The translations under genes were made by a program, and so were the position numbers. Positions 21,081 to 31,665 of a stretch of 64,000 nucleotides of DNA are shown piece by piece. Position 1 is the stretch's first letter. Every line of letters begins with the position of its first letter. This DNA is from Tridacna crocea (taxonomy: Eukaryota > Mollusca > Bivalvia > Cardiida > Cardiidae), in contig OX031071.1 of NCBI GenBank assembly GCA_943736015.1, positions 374,501 to 438,500 of the forward strand, written 5' to 3'. A model generated the notes under the pieces. It had not been told where the DNA came from, ran no database searches, and saw only the letters and a program-made list of their open reading frames with translations.

Positions 21081-21290
21081 TTAGTCGGTCTATCTGTCTG
21101 TCTTTCTCTGGGATTCTGTCTGTCTGTCTGTGTGTGGGGTGGGGGGGGGATCTCTCTCTCTCTCTCTCTCTCTCTCTTTGGGATTGTGCCTGCCTGCCTC
21201 TCTGTCTGTCTGTTTCTCTGTGGGTCACTCTCTGCCTATCTATCTCTTGGATTGTCTGTCAGTCTCTTTCTTTCTTTCTTTCTCTTTGAG
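21080..21290. repeat. CT-rich microsatellite block
   Basis: Runs of (TCTG)n, (TC)n, (TTTC)n and a G run at 21138-21149. Leu/Ser-rich frames through it are artefacts. Confidence 0.9.
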
Positions 21291-21385
21291 AAGATGAACA
21301 AGAAAAAGAAGACACTGTTCATGGATTAACAGTTGTTTATTGTTGATATTGTCAAAGGAAAACTTAGCGCACGTGTTTCGATTAT

Positions 21386-21583
21386 TTAACTCTTTACCAA
21401 ACGACAAATTTGAAAGCACTTGCAGACAACTAAATAAACCGTCATTCAAAGACTGAAATTTGTTTCCAGCAGGGTAGAAAACATTGTGGGAAAAAGAGAA
21501 AATACTGGTTATCAGCATTTTCTCCTTTTCCCACAATGTTTTCAAAAGGCCACTATCTCAGGGATTGTTTTGGAAAGGGTTGC
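21386..21583. mobile_element. Family A MITE, slightly shortened
   Basis: It starts TTAACTCTTTACCAAACGAC. About 15 bp of the left half are missing (ACGACAAATTTGAAAGC). The hairpin is present and the right end is TTTTGGAAAGGG then TTGC. Confidence 0.8.
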
Positions 21584-21985
21584 AGTATAAATGAGGACAT
21601 ATTAAATAGTATTAGATATGATATCACGTAGAATAGATATTATGACATATATTACATTTATAACCTATTATACACGGTCACCTTCCAAATAGAAAAATAA
21701 AGTATTTTTTATCATTACGTTTAAATTTGATTAATTGCTGGAATGGTGTTTTTATATGCTTTCAATATTTCAGTAATACCTGTAACCACGGCGACAGCTC
21801 ATATATTCATATAGCTCATACAGCTCATATAGTTTCTGGGGCGATAAATAAGAGACTTTTAGACGAGATGCACTTGTCTTTTCCCTTTTGCTGCAAAAAA
21901 AAAAAACTTCAATTAAATTTTTAATTCGATCATAAACACACAAATTATGTTATTTCAAAAGAAGGTTTTGAGGTACAATAATCTC
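21584..21985. other. Unassigned AT-rich DNA
   Basis: It contains short CATATAGCTCATACAGCTC direct repeats at 21801-21832. Nothing else recognisable. Confidence 0.35.
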
Positions 21986-21987
21986 CT

Positions 21988-22090
21988 TCTCGGACAGTGT
22001 AGATCCAAGATCAGACTGCAAGTTCTGTGCAGTCTGATCTTGATCTACACTGTCCGCAAAAGGTCAGCGAGTCACGCAGCCCTAAAGGTT
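21988..22090. repeat. Family C palindrome with tail
   Basis: The left flank TCTCCTTCTC precedes GGACAGTGTAGATCCAAGAT. The right arm ends CTACACTGTCC, and the tail GCAAAAGGTCAGCGAGTCAC is complete. Confidence 0.9.
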
Positions 22091-22146
22091 AAAAATTCGT
22101 TTCCAATATTATTCAAAATATATTATATAAAAGTACAACCAAATTT

Positions 22147-22419
22147 GAACCATGCTCTGACAAAAGGGGGCTTAATGAATTTCCGTGATGCATGCTATAC
22201 CAAGCAAGACAACTCCTAATGACGGATCCAGAAAATCTTTTATTCAAACAATTGACAGAATCGTGAGGTAGAACGCATCTTTGATATGCAGAAAATTTAA
22301 AAAAACTGCAAAAAGTTTCGGCCCATGTCAGCCTGCGCAGTCCTAACCCTAACCCATTGGTCGATACTTTACTCAAATCCATTAAGCCCCCTTTTCACAG
22401 AGCATTTCTCAAATTTATA
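22147..22419. mobile_element. Family D MITE, reference copy
   Basis: The inverted ends TTTGAACCATGCTCTGACAA with AAGGGGGCTTAATG, and CATTAAGCCCCCTTTTCACA with GAGCATTTCTCAAA, bound 273 bp. The interior has TTTCGGCCCATGTCAGCCTG and CGCAGTCC. Confidence 0.8.
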
Positions 22420-22564
22420 GTTATGATCTAAGCATAAAGAGACAGTTATGTCTTCCTAGCGAACATAAATTGGAGATAATGTTCCACAGAGGATTAGTTT
22501 GTACACGTTAGTTGCTAAATTACAGATCATATTTTGTATCTAAACATTTTGTAAACAAGATTTT

Positions 22565-23035
22565 TTCCGAGCCCAAATAGCTCATTCACTTACGTAAAGG
22601 ACTTGAGAACACGGGGTCCAGGGTTCGATCTCCGGCTACGACCCCTGGCTACGACCCTTGGTTACGACCCCTGGCTACGACCCTTGGTTACGATCCCTGG
22701 CTACGATCCCTGGCTCGGCTCCTGGCTACGATCCCTGGCTACGACCCCTGGCTCGGCCCCTGACTACGACCCCTGGCTACGATCCCTGGCTACGACCCCT
22801 AGCTACGACCCCTGGCTACGACCCCTAGCTACGACCCCTGGCTACGACCCCTGCCTGCGATCCCTGGCTACGACCCCTGGCTACGACCCCTGGCTACAAT
22901 TCCTGGCTACGACCCCTGGCTCGGCCAATTTCTTTCCGAGGATTGATGATAGTCACTGCGACAGTGCTCTCCCACCGCTAACCATTGTTTCGACGATGAT
23001 CATGTGGGAAAGTAGCCAAAGGTTGGATCTACTTA
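22565..23035 (+). mobile_element. SINE-1 expanded by an internal minisatellite
   Basis: The tRNA-like head (AAATAGCTCATTCACTTACG, GGGTTCGATCTCCGGC) is separated from the body (CTCGGCCAATTTCTTTCCGA, GGATTGATGATAGTCAC) by about 300 bp of a 13 bp tandem repeat. In other copies the head and body are directly joined at this point. Confidence 0.8.
22628..22930. repeat. 13 bp minisatellite inside the SINE
   Basis: The unit is GGCTACGACCCCT, about 23 copies with variants GGTTACGACCCTT, GGCTACGATCCCT and GGCTCGGCCCCT. The period of 13 cycles through all frames, giving a 13-residue peptide repeat (YDPWLRPLATTPG). The long open frame here is therefore an artefact. Confidence 0.9.
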
Positions 23036-23043
23036 GACTTCTT

Positions 23044-23440
23044 ATACCTCCCCCCCCCAAAAAGGAAGTGGAGGGGGTATACTGGAATCGTCATAGCTGT
23101 CTGTCTGTCCGTCCGTCAAATTTGTCCGGTGAAATACTCCTACAGTTTTTCACGTACTGAACTCAGATTTACATAAAGTGCTCCTATATATATGAAGTTA
23201 TGCATGTGCAATTTCCATGACCCTGCTGCGATTTGTTACGGAATTATCTCCCCTTGAACTTTTTTCAACTCTTACTTTTGTACTAAACTATTCTGCTTCT
23301 CTTATGAAAGGCAGTTTTGTGACAAGGAGCTGGTAGGGGTATGATCACTTCTACTTTGATGTGTATGTTTGGAAAATTCCATTAGAAATTGGACAAGACA
23401 ATCAACCGCTGTAAACATGAACATATAAAAGGTACATCAA
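23044..23440. repeat. Helitron-like or MITE terminus, type 2
   Basis: It begins TATACCTCCCCCCCC with GGAGGGGGTATACTGG, a small hairpin, followed by CTGTCTGTCTGTCCGTCCGT. The plan resembles the starts of pearl-like elements, and the reverse of this start is seen at 47225-47270. The 3' limit is not clear. Confidence 0.45.
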
Positions 23441-23582
23441 TACGGAACAATCTGACGACGTCCACGTATCTTAGTTTAGCCTTTCCTTCCGTCGAAAAAG
23501 ATGCTAGGAACCATCTAGAGCTAACCTTTGACATCTTTAAACTCTTGTTTTTCATTGGTCAGTAAGTCACATGTCACCATTG

Positions 23583-23800
23583 TGCTACCATGCAGAGATC
23601 CCGATCCAGATAGATGGAGTAATTTTGATTTCAAAATTAAAAATATTACTTATTCTCCATCAAAGTCTTTGATGTGGGTACTCATTAGAATCGTCTCATG
23701 GAGACGATTCTAATGAGTACCCACAGCATAGGGTTTTGAATAGAAATAATGGGTTTAGAATACATCACTCCTTCTTATCTGGAGCTTTGATCGCTTTGCT
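23583..23800. mobile_element. Foldback element E, copy 2
   Basis: Outer arms ATCCAGATAGATGGAGTAAT and CATCACTCCTTCTTATCTGG. The inner arms GTGGGTACTCATTAGAATCG and CGATTCTAATGAGTACCCAC are perfect and almost touch at the centre (CTCATGGAGA). Confidence 0.75.
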
Positions 23801-24388
23801 GATGTTTGAATTGTAACATTGCACTTAGAAACAGAAAACACTATTCACAATATTCTTGTTTCTGTCGGGATATCTGTAATGTATCCGTTGACAAACAATG
23901 TTTTTCTAAATGCTAACGAGATCTCTCGTAACAACTCGGTCGATTGCGTACCTACATGTCCGTAATATCGGGTTTCCATTTTGAAATACCGCAAGTCGCG
24001 TGAACTTAAACATGGCGGCGCTCTGTAATTCGTACAAAAAGGGCAAAACATCCACAAGTTATCTCTGAAAAGTACCAACGTAACCGATAGATCGATTGAA
24101 AAGATAAATTTAGAGACTGATTGTCATCGGAAATGTATTAAGAATAATTCCCACAGAAAATCAGTGTTTCTTTTCTAAGTGGATTGTTGCGATTTTAAGA
24201 TAGGTGAAGCGGTGTACTTCCGGCGAAAAATATTCCGGATAAGTGCACATCAAGCTACGTGATATAGCGGGGGGACTTGATCAGCGGATCACCCGAGATT
24301 TGCCGAATGACACTAGATAAGATGTAGTTACGGAAAAGGGCGAGTTTTGACGGATGAATCGCTAATTTGCCGCCAAGGCATAATCTTC
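23800..24388. other. Unassigned, with a repeat related to 31555-31660
   Basis: 24228-24320 (TCCGGATAAGTGCACATC, GACTTGATCAGCGGATCACC) recurs in diverged form at 31567-31650 (GTGATTTGATCACCGGATC). No gene is visible. Confidence 0.4.
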
Positions 24389-24617
24389 TTAATCCTTTCC
24401 CAAACAATCCCTGGTTTTTACGGGTCTGGAATAGTAGCCTTTAGAAAACATTGTGGGAAGAGGAGAAAATGCTGGTTACCAGCATTTTCTCCTCTTCCCA
24501 CAATGTTTTCTACCCTATTATAGACAGAAATCATCTTTTCAGCGAGAGTTGAATTGTCGTCTGCAAATGCTTTCAATTTGGTCTAGTCCAAAAGTTTGTC
24601 GTTTGAGAAAGGGTTAA
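24389..24617. mobile_element. Family A MITE, full length, CCTTTCCC subtype
   Basis: TTAA flanks, TCCTTTCCCAAACAATCCC left and GTTTGAGAAAGGG right. The hairpin is perfect, with GGGAAGAGGAG facing CTCCTCTTCCC, a two-arm variant of the usual GGGAAAAGGAG. Confidence 0.9.
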
Positions 24618-24998
24618 TTAAGGTAAGACCTGTGTAATGGAAAGCAGCTATTTTTCACTAAAATATCATCCTGCAAAATTAGCTATAATTAAAAATGAGT
24701 ATTATTGAACTACTTTCACATATTCATTCTTTTGTATTTTTTTCCTTCTTTGAATTATCATTTATAAATCTAAAACCACTATATTCTCTATTAAAAAAGA
24801 TAATAATTACCTCCCTTTTCAGAAAACAAACAAAAGTATCAAAAAAAAAAAATTCAAGATAGACATAAACGGAATTTCTGATCCGTTAGAAATGTGCAAA
24901 AATATTATTTCTGCATAAATCCTCATTTATCCTTATTTATCAACCAATTAGAATTTTTGCCCCATGTTCACCGGAAGTGCATTACACAGGTCTTACCT
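24614..24998. mobile_element. Foldback/MITE with AAGGTAAGACCTGTGTAATG ends
   Basis: TTAAGGTAAGACCTGTGTAA at the left is mirrored by TTACACAGGTCTTACCTTA at the right. The interior is AT-rich and related to 281-475. It abuts the family A element with a shared TTAA. Confidence 0.75.
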
Positions 24999-25071
24999 TA
25001 GGAACGAGGCTCGGTGTGTAGGTCCCGATCCCAGTTATCCAACAATATAGAGGATCATCAGCTTTAATTGG

Positions 25072-25301
25072 TTAAATCATTACCAAACGACAATATTTTA
25101 GACTGGTTCAAAATGAAAGCATTTGCAGACGACAAAATAAAAGTGACTGAAAAATTGAAATTTGTTCTGGGAAGGGTAGAAAACACTGTGGGAAAAGGAG
25201 AAAATGCTGGTTACCAGCATTTTCTCCCTTTTCCTACAGTGTTTTCAAAAGGCTTCTTTCTCAGGGGCGTCAAAAGTAGGGATTGTGTGGTAATGGGTTA
25301 A
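25072..25301. mobile_element. Family A MITE, full length
   Basis: TTAA both sides, ATCATTACCAAACGAC left and GTGTGGTAATGGG right. The hairpin has one inserted base in the right arm (TTCTCCCTTTTCC). Confidence 0.9.
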
Positions 25302-25366
25302 ATAGCAAAAGGATAATGGTGGGACAATTAGAAATAATGACGTCGTATACAAATGACATTACATAT

Positions 25367-25595
25367 AATAACCCTTTCTCACACAATTTTGAGATCAAGA
25401 CAGCTTCTATAAACATTACAGGAAAAGGGAGAAAATGCTGGTGGTTACTAGCATTTTTTTTTTCATTTTTACCACAATGTTTCCCTACATTTTTGTGACG
25501 AATGTTATCACCTGAATTGCATGTTTTGATAGTGTTGTCTGAAATTGCCTCCATTTTGGTTAAATCTAGAGCTGTTTTGTCTGGTAAAGGGTTAA
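25367..25595. mobile_element. Family A MITE, old copy
   Basis: CCCTTTCTCACACAATTTTG left and GTCTGGTAAAGGG then TTAA right. The hairpin is damaged (CTGGTGGTTACTAGC). Confidence 0.7.
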
Positions 25596-25631
25596 GAAGC
25601 TTTTTGTTCCTCACAGACAAGAAACATCCAA

Positions 25632-25850
25632 GTAACCTTTTACCACACAATCTGACCCTGAGGAAAAACGCCATTGAAAACAATGTGGGAAAAGGAGAAA
25701 ATGCTGGAAACCAGCATTTTCTCCTTTTCCTACAATGTTTTCTGTCCTTACGAAAGCAAATTTTCAATTTTTAAGTTACATCTATTTTGTCGTCTGCAAA
25801 TACTGTCAGTTTGGACAAGTCTAAAATTTTGTCGTTTGATAAAGAGGTAT
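25632..25850. mobile_element. Family A MITE
   Basis: CCTTTTACCACACAATCTGA left and GTTTGATAAAGAG right. The hairpin is GGAAAAGGAGAAAATGCTGG with an intact opposite arm. Confidence 0.75.
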
Positions 25851-26469
25851 GCTTGTTTTACGGTGCAGACAAGCAATAAAATGGTGCATTCATTGAACGT
25901 TTTGCACAACAAATGTGCACCGTCATGACTTCTCTGTGGCCTGGTCTATACATATTACAGCCATCATTCTACATTTATTGAATAATCTAATTTATACCCA
26001 CCAGGGACCTTTTATAGATGTATGCAACCCACGTTGCTGAACTGCGTTTTGTTGTAAAAAAAAAGCACATGCATAGTTAATACTTGTTTCAGCGTTGTCT
26101 GCGCATGTCATATTCTTCGAAGATTCGACCTATCTGCTATGACGCAACACTGATCCATGCTATGGAAAAGTAGAGCTTACACCACGGCTATAACCTAAAA
26201 CTGTAGGCGACATTTAAATAAATGTCCGGTGCACAGGTTACATGGTAGCTGATCATAGCTGAATGAATTGCACTAGGTAGTGAAATATTGAGTAAACGTT
26301 TTTCTTTTTTTTCAGTTTGATGTTCAAAGTAACTGTCGTCGCGTATGCTAATTAAATATAGAAATATTCCGCTAAAAAGAATGCAAAAGTCATAACGTTC
26401 AATCTGAGTCTTTCTAAGTATAGTTCCGTCGATAAACAGTTTGTAAATTCATTTTTATCGAGGTTTATC
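25851..26469. other. Mostly unassigned, weak family D similarity
   Basis: 26085-26170 (GTTTCAGCGTTGTCTGCGCA, TTCGAAGATTCGACC) resembles the interior of family D. Nothing else recognisable. Confidence 0.35.
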
Positions 26470-26710
26470 ATTTTCAAATGCAGTTCTCCCCAATGTTGTT
26501 GAGAGAAAGCAAACGCTGTTAAAACTCGACGGTGTTATATTCTAGTCAGCTGTGTAAACGTACACAAAAAGCAATATAAGGTGTATCAAGTGAAGAAACT
26601 GTAGGGATTTGTTTAAACCGGAAACTGTGGTTGTTATGTAGCAATAGAATGAAATATATTTTCTATCTGCCGTTCTCTGTCTAACCTTGCAACCATCAGG
26701 GGCAATATTT
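26470..26710 (-). repeat. Dispersed repeat, copy without MITE (empty site)
   Basis: The reverse complement matches 12100-12640 block by block. Where the other copy carries a family A element, this one reads straight through (CAGTTTCCGGTTTAAACAAA then TCCCTACAG). Confidence 0.7.
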
Positions 26711-26739
26711 GACATATAGATACAAGAGTGATTATTGTT

Positions 26740-27035
26740 TATTTCATGCTTTCCGGTAAGATATGGAGAAATAGCAGTGAAAATATTTTTCGATATTACA
26801 CGGGTACGACCAGTGAAAATACCTATTTTAATGTTCTTGTTGCCTAGGTAAATTGCGCGTGCCTCACAACCAGATGGAAGTATGACGTCATTTACCTAAC
26901 ATTTCTCGCGCTTGACGTAATATTTTAATGCGTTTCTATGCGGAGGGGCCACTTCACGGGGAATAACGGAAAAGAACTGTAGTGGATTTTGATTAAGCTC
27001 CTCCCAGAAAGGGTTTAAAGCATGAAATAAATATA
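26740..27035. repeat. Diverged repeat related to 40720-40800
   Basis: AGATATGGAGAAATAGCAGT, CGATATTACACGGGTACGAC and CAGTGAAAATACC recur in altered form at about 40737-40790 (GTGATATTTCATGG-like, CTGGTGAAAATACCC). Confidence 0.4.
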
Positions 27036-27039
27036 TTTT

Positions 27040-27200
27040 ACTTTTTTTTGTGAAAGATCGAAATTTATTTCATCTCGTGAACTTTATCGGTAATATTTTC
27101 ACTAGTGGCTGCGTCACAGCTGGCGCCACTCGTGAAAATATTACCGATGTTGTTCACGAGATGAAATAGATTTAGATCTTTCACGAAAAAAAAAAAATAC
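27040..27200. repeat. Foldback, 160 bp
   Basis: GTGAAAGATCGAAATTTATT and CATCTCGTGAACTTTATCGG on the left pair with ATTACCGATGTTGTTCACGA and AGATCTTTCACG on the right. The centre is near GCTGCGTCACAGCTGGCGCC. Confidence 0.8.
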
Positions 27201-27272
27201 CAAATATCCTCTATTTCTCAAAATAAAGAAAATGCAGTGAAAAAAGTGGATGAAAACGAGTAAAGATGTATA

Positions 27273-27424
27273 TAGAGAATACGTACCTAGTGTTGTAGAA
27301 TATCAAAAATATCTAACGAGGTTGGGAGAATTGATAATTGTCGAGCCTTGGCGAGACAATTATCAATTCTCACAACCGAGTTAGATATTTTTGATATTCT
27401 ACAACACTAGGTACGTATTCTATT
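27273..27424. repeat. Tip palindrome of the giant inverted repeat, left
   Basis: GAATACGTACCTAGTGTTGT at one end and ACAACACTAGGTACGTATTC at the other, with AGAATTGATAATTGTCGAGC facing the centre. The arms are nearly perfect over about 70 bp. Confidence 0.9.
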
Positions 27425-28013
27425 TATCTTTCAACATCTGATTGGTCGGGTTTTTTTATTCCTGTTTATTATTCAACAAGAAAAAACACGAATTTATCGC
27501 TATATGCAAATTAGCTAATGATACAGCACGCGCTTTTAACTTAATACACAAACAATTTACTCATAGACGTACAAGCCTGCACAAAGAAAGAAGTTCAAGA
27601 TGTTTCTTCGTTTTTGTACACAGTCAAACGTTTTCATAAAAACAAACAGACAGAAATTGAATTTTTGTCAATATTGTAACAGAAATCAAGTGTGCATTTG
27701 ACCTGAAATACGTTGGATAAGCCGTCGCTTAAAAAAAAATATGTCACGGGTAACCGGCAAACTGTTTGTGTACTCTCAAACGGTCGTGTAGTGCAAATCA
27801 TTGAAATTTAAACGCAGGAGAAAAGTACATAGAGTTTTTGACAATTCTATCGATCAGATAAGATTATGATATGGATACACATTTAATGTGCGGACGTTCA
27901 AGACGGTTCCGTAGAACATTGGAGTTGTCACACTACTATTCCTAGTGGAGATATTCAAGGTTGGAATATGCAGCTGTTCGGGTATGGCGGGTGGAGTTAC
28001 TTGGCCTTCACAC

Positions 28014-29135
28014 TAGAGCTGTGACGAGTACTCGAGTACCCGGGTATCGGGTAGGGTAACGCCGGTACCCGGGTACTAAATCATTACCCGGGTACTCGAT
28101 AATTAAAAGCATAAAAGGCGAAAAGTTAAAAAATTAATAGATTTACGTGGATATGTTGACAGGAAATTTTGAATAAAAACATAGATTGATGTGAATATGG
28201 TGTATATTTTTTACCATCAACTTTGCTTTGTATCACTATTCATGGTTCAGCTGACTCTGCGAGGTTGTTGCCGGATCGCTTCCTTAGCTTCATAGGGTGT
28301 TTTTAAACTCAATGTGCTTTTCATGGATGAGGCACCACCTTCCCCTCTTGGTAGCAAAGTTCTATATCGCAAATCAGTGTTCACACTAACTTTTTATTTA
28401 CCCCCTAAGCTGTAATTCAGGAGGCAGGGCCTCTAGGCCTAAGGTTTCATATTAGAGGGTACGACAATAATGGTTCCAAACTAGAAGTTAAGTAATCAAT
28501 AATGATGTTTTGCATCACAATAGTGTGTTATATGAAGATAACTGTGGAAAGGTATTGTTTAAAGTCATTAAAAAGCTGAAAAGACGGCCTTAAGTGACTC
28601 TGATCGGACGATGTCGAAAGGAACATTGTGTTGTGTCATGGGTTTCCGTGTTTTCTGCACCGCGTATTTTTTCATGTGTTTTGATTCATGGATAGGTTTT
28701 TCCCCCTGATTTGATAATAAATTATCAATAAGGGCAGCAAGTAACTTGAAATTCCGTCATTTAACACAAGTTTAGTGGATAATGAGGTTTTTTACGTTTT
28801 TTTTTTTCTTTCGTGAATTACAATTCTAAATCTACAACGTGAATACGCAACAATTTTGCTTGAATGGGAACACTTCAAATGTTACACTTTGTCCTTTGTT
28901 TGTCTTGCAAAACACCAAAGAACTGCCAAACTCGGGTTTTTGACGAAACTTGGCTATTTGAAACCTTATTTAGTTGTTTTCATGTATTGGTACATGTGCA
29001 AGTGCCAGGATGTATAAAGATATACAACTACTGATGTTTCATTTAATGGGAAGTAATAACATCGGGTACTCGAGTACCCGCGGGTAATACGGTCACGGGT
29101 ACCCGGGTACAAAATTTCTACCCGTCCCAGCTCTA
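28014..29135. mobile_element. hAT-type DNA transposon, non-autonomous
   Basis: The ends TAGAGCTGTGACGAGTA and TACCCGTCCCAGCTCTA are imperfect inverted repeats. They are flanked by an exact 8 bp duplication, CTTCACAC (28006-28013 and 29136-29143), diagnostic of hAT. The corresponding site in the opposite arm of the giant inverted repeat is empty (GGCCTTCACACACTGG in reverse near 30711-30726), which confirms the insertion. Subterminal regions are rich in CGGGTACTCGAGTACCCG palindromes. No transposase frame is visible in the 1122 bp. Confidence 0.9.
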
Positions 29136-29143
29136 CTTCACAC

Positions 29144-29967
29144 ACTGGATTTTCATGGACTCTACCTTCATTTGCAAATGAGAATTGATTGGAAAGCTGA
29201 GATTGGGCTGTGGAGATTTGAGACACGCTATTACTGGGTGGGGGACAGTGATTTTCAAGACCTGACAGCCAGTGAAAGGTATGTGTCACCGCTGCTTGTG
29301 TTTGCCAAAATGCTTGACCATATTTTATCCCGTTTCCACGATATTTTCTACGTAACTGTACGTTTCAAGACTAATTTCAAGATGCGCGTTGAATTTGATT
29401 TGTCATCTGCAAATGATTACAATTTGGACTGTTGTATAATTTTGTAAAGAGTTACATTACGTATTTTTTCTCCGATATATTGAAAACTATGTGGGAAATG
29501 GATAAAATGTGCATAAAATTTTTTTTTCATCCTCCTCCTTGTGCTGTTTAAAAACCTTTCTTCCCTACGGTGGATAATTTGGAATTGTGTGCTAAAGGGA
29601 TAAATTGTTTTGAAGTATGTATGAGAAAGAAAATCAAATATGCCAACATATATCAAGGAAACTCTCCCCTCGAATAGATTTACCATTCTCATAGTCACTG
29701 TGCTATTCTGTAAATCTTCATTCAGAAAATCAAGAAAATGTGCTCAAAACAAGACAATTTTCCATTACTGCAATGCTTTCTACTGTAAAAGTCTGCTTAC
29801 TCTGAAAAAGACATGATTATGATGTAAAGGGTTACTGTGCTGATTTTCTTTCCTATAATTAGGCATTCAATTTATAATTTCTTTTTTCTAATTTCAGTGC
29901 AAGACAACTCAAAATTTTAACTGAAATAAGGCATGGAGTTATAGAAGAAGTTTTAGTAAACATTTAA
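29144..29967 (+). pseudogene. Possible two-exon 3' gene remnant inside the giant inverted repeat
   Basis: I do not recognise a family. The first open segment runs to a donor at 29278 (GTGAAAG then GTATGT); an acceptor at 29897 (CTAATTTCAG) follows a T-rich tract. The join keeps frame: upstream ends in RYYWVGDSDFQDLTASE, then SARQLKILTEIRHGVIEEV and a stop at 29965-29967. AATAAA follows at 30054-30059. That combination (donor, acceptor, in-frame stop, poly(A) signal) looks like a captured gene end. Upstream coding would continue into 27915-28013 across the hAT element. The opposite arm has the same exon with a premature TAG, and the two arms differ by a 2 bp indel, so at least one is broken. 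The complementary strand is also open, so direction is not certain. An old family A right half lies in the intron (29320-29455). Confidence 0.35.
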
Positions 29968-31287
29968 AGATTTTGGAGGACAGTCAGCATTTTACCTGCC
30001 TACAGAACTACACCAGACCTGCAGTGTGACATATTCTGTATTTGTTTAATTTAAATAAAGACAACAAAAGTTCTGTTTTTGTTCTATAGATTTTTTTTTC
30101 TAGCGACTGTTGTCTTGCTTGGATTTGTGTATTGACAAAATGTCAACAAGAGGTCATTTTTTAGGTCAAAAGTAGTTCCGGCATGTGCTATAAATATCCG
30201 TGGTATATCATTGTTCTAAAAATAACCGTGGTATATCAAAAAAAATATATCATGGGTGATATTGCATGGATATTCGCGTAGTTGAAAGATAAATTTAAAT
30301 AGGGAAGAAACAGTACAAGGAGGAGGATGAAAAAATTTTGTTATGCAGATTTTATCCATTTCCCACATTGTTTTCAATATATCAGAGAAAAAATACGTAA
30401 TGTAATTCTTTACAAAAATTATACAACAGTCTAAATTGAAATCATTTGCAGATGATAAATCAAATTCAACGCGCATCTTGAAATTAGTTTTGAAACGTCT
30501 AGAAAATATCGTGGAAACGGGATAAAATATGGTCAAACATTTTGGCAAACACAAGCAGCGGTGACACGTACCTTTCACCGGCTGTCAGGTCTTGAAAATC
30601 ACTGTCCCCCACCCAGTAATAGCGTGTCTCAAATCTCCACAGCCCAATCTCAGTTTTCCTATCAATTCGCATTTGCAAATGAAGCTAGAGTCCATGAAAA
30701 TCCAGTGTGTGAAGGCCAAGTAACTCCACCCGCCATACCCGAACAGAGATGCATATTCCAAACTTGAATATCTCCACTAGGAATAGTAGTGTGACAACTC
30801 CAATGTTCTACGGAACCGTCTTAAACGTCAAATGTGTATCCATATCATAATCTTATCTGATTGATAGAATTGTCAAAAACTCTATGTACTTTTCTCCTGC
30901 GTTTAAAATTCAATGGTTTGTACTACACGACCGTTTGAGAGTACACAAACAGTTTGCCGGTTACCCGTGACATATTCTTTTTAAGCGACGGCTTATCCAA
31001 CGTATTTCTGGTCAAATGCACACTTGATTTCTGTTACAATATTGTCAAAAATTCAATTTCTGTCGGTTTGTTTTTATGAAAACGTTTGACTGTGTACAAA
31101 AACGAAGAAACATCTTGAACTTCTTTCTTTGTGCAGGCTTGTACGTCTATGAGTAAATTGTTTGTGTATTAGATTAAAAGCGCGTGCTGTATCATTAGCT
31201 AATTTGCATATAGCGATAAATTCGTGTTTTTTCTTGTTGAATAATAAACAGGAATAACAAAAAACGGACCAATCAGACGTTGAAAGA

Positions 31288-31440
31288 TAAATAGAATACG
31301 TACCTAGTGTTGTAGAATATCAAAAATATCTAACTCGGTTGTGAGAATTGATAATTGTCTCGCCAAGGCTCGACAATTATCAATTCTCCCAACCTCGTTA
31401 GATATTTTTGATATTCTACAACACTAGGTACGTATTCTCT
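31288..31440. repeat. Tip palindrome of the giant inverted repeat, right
   Basis: A mirror of 27273-27424 with the same tips (GAATACGTACCTAGTGTTGT). The centre reads CTCGCCAAGGCTCG in reversed order relative to the left tip. Confidence 0.9.
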
Positions 31441-31665
31441 ATATATGAAATTACAGACTGTGTATCAATGAAAATATATTTAGAGACACCTCGTTTAAAA
31501 TTTGTCATTTCTGTATACGCCTTTTTTGTGAAACCTCTTGAACTTATCAGCAGTAAAGCGGTCTACAGTTTCCGGCGAAGTAAGGCGTGTGTGATTATCA
31601 CCCATCATAATACAGCGGAGTGATTTGATCACCGGATCAAGCAAGGTTTACCGAATACAATCTCA

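Larger units (their letters stand above)
27262..31447. repeat. Giant inverted repeat (arms over 1.1 kb)
   Basis: The left arm is 27262-28013 plus 29136-29565; the right arm is about 30305-31447 in reverse. Matching landmarks include TACGTACCTAGTGTTGTAGA, ATTTATCGCTATATGCAAAT, CGTACAAGCCTGCACAAAG, GTAACCGGCAAACTGTTTGT, GGTATGGCGGGTGGAGTTAC, CTATTACTGGGTGGGGGACA and AAGATGCGCGTTGAATTTGA. The left arm is interrupted by the hAT element at 28014-29135. A spacer of about 740 bp (29566-30304) is not duplicated. Each outer tip is itself a 150 bp palindrome. The size fits a large foldback or Polinton/MULE-like derivative, but no transposase is seen. Confidence 0.9.

Noticed and set aside
22603-23160. 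A 185-codon open frame on the plus strand
   Set aside because: It reads through the 13 bp minisatellite inside a SINE. The 13-residue periodicity is a direct result of the DNA period.
25270-25767. A 165-codon minus-strand open frame, and many 60-100 codon frames with KEKMLVTSIFSFSHNVF
   Set aside because: These are translations of the family A hairpin, which is open in several frames on both strands. They are not genes.
30561-30767. A plus-strand frame (FHRLSGLENHCPPPSNSVSQ) conserved in both arms of the giant inverted repeat
   Set aside because: It is antisense to the better-supported reading with splice sites and poly(A) signal. Conservation between arms follows from the recent inverted duplication and does not show coding.
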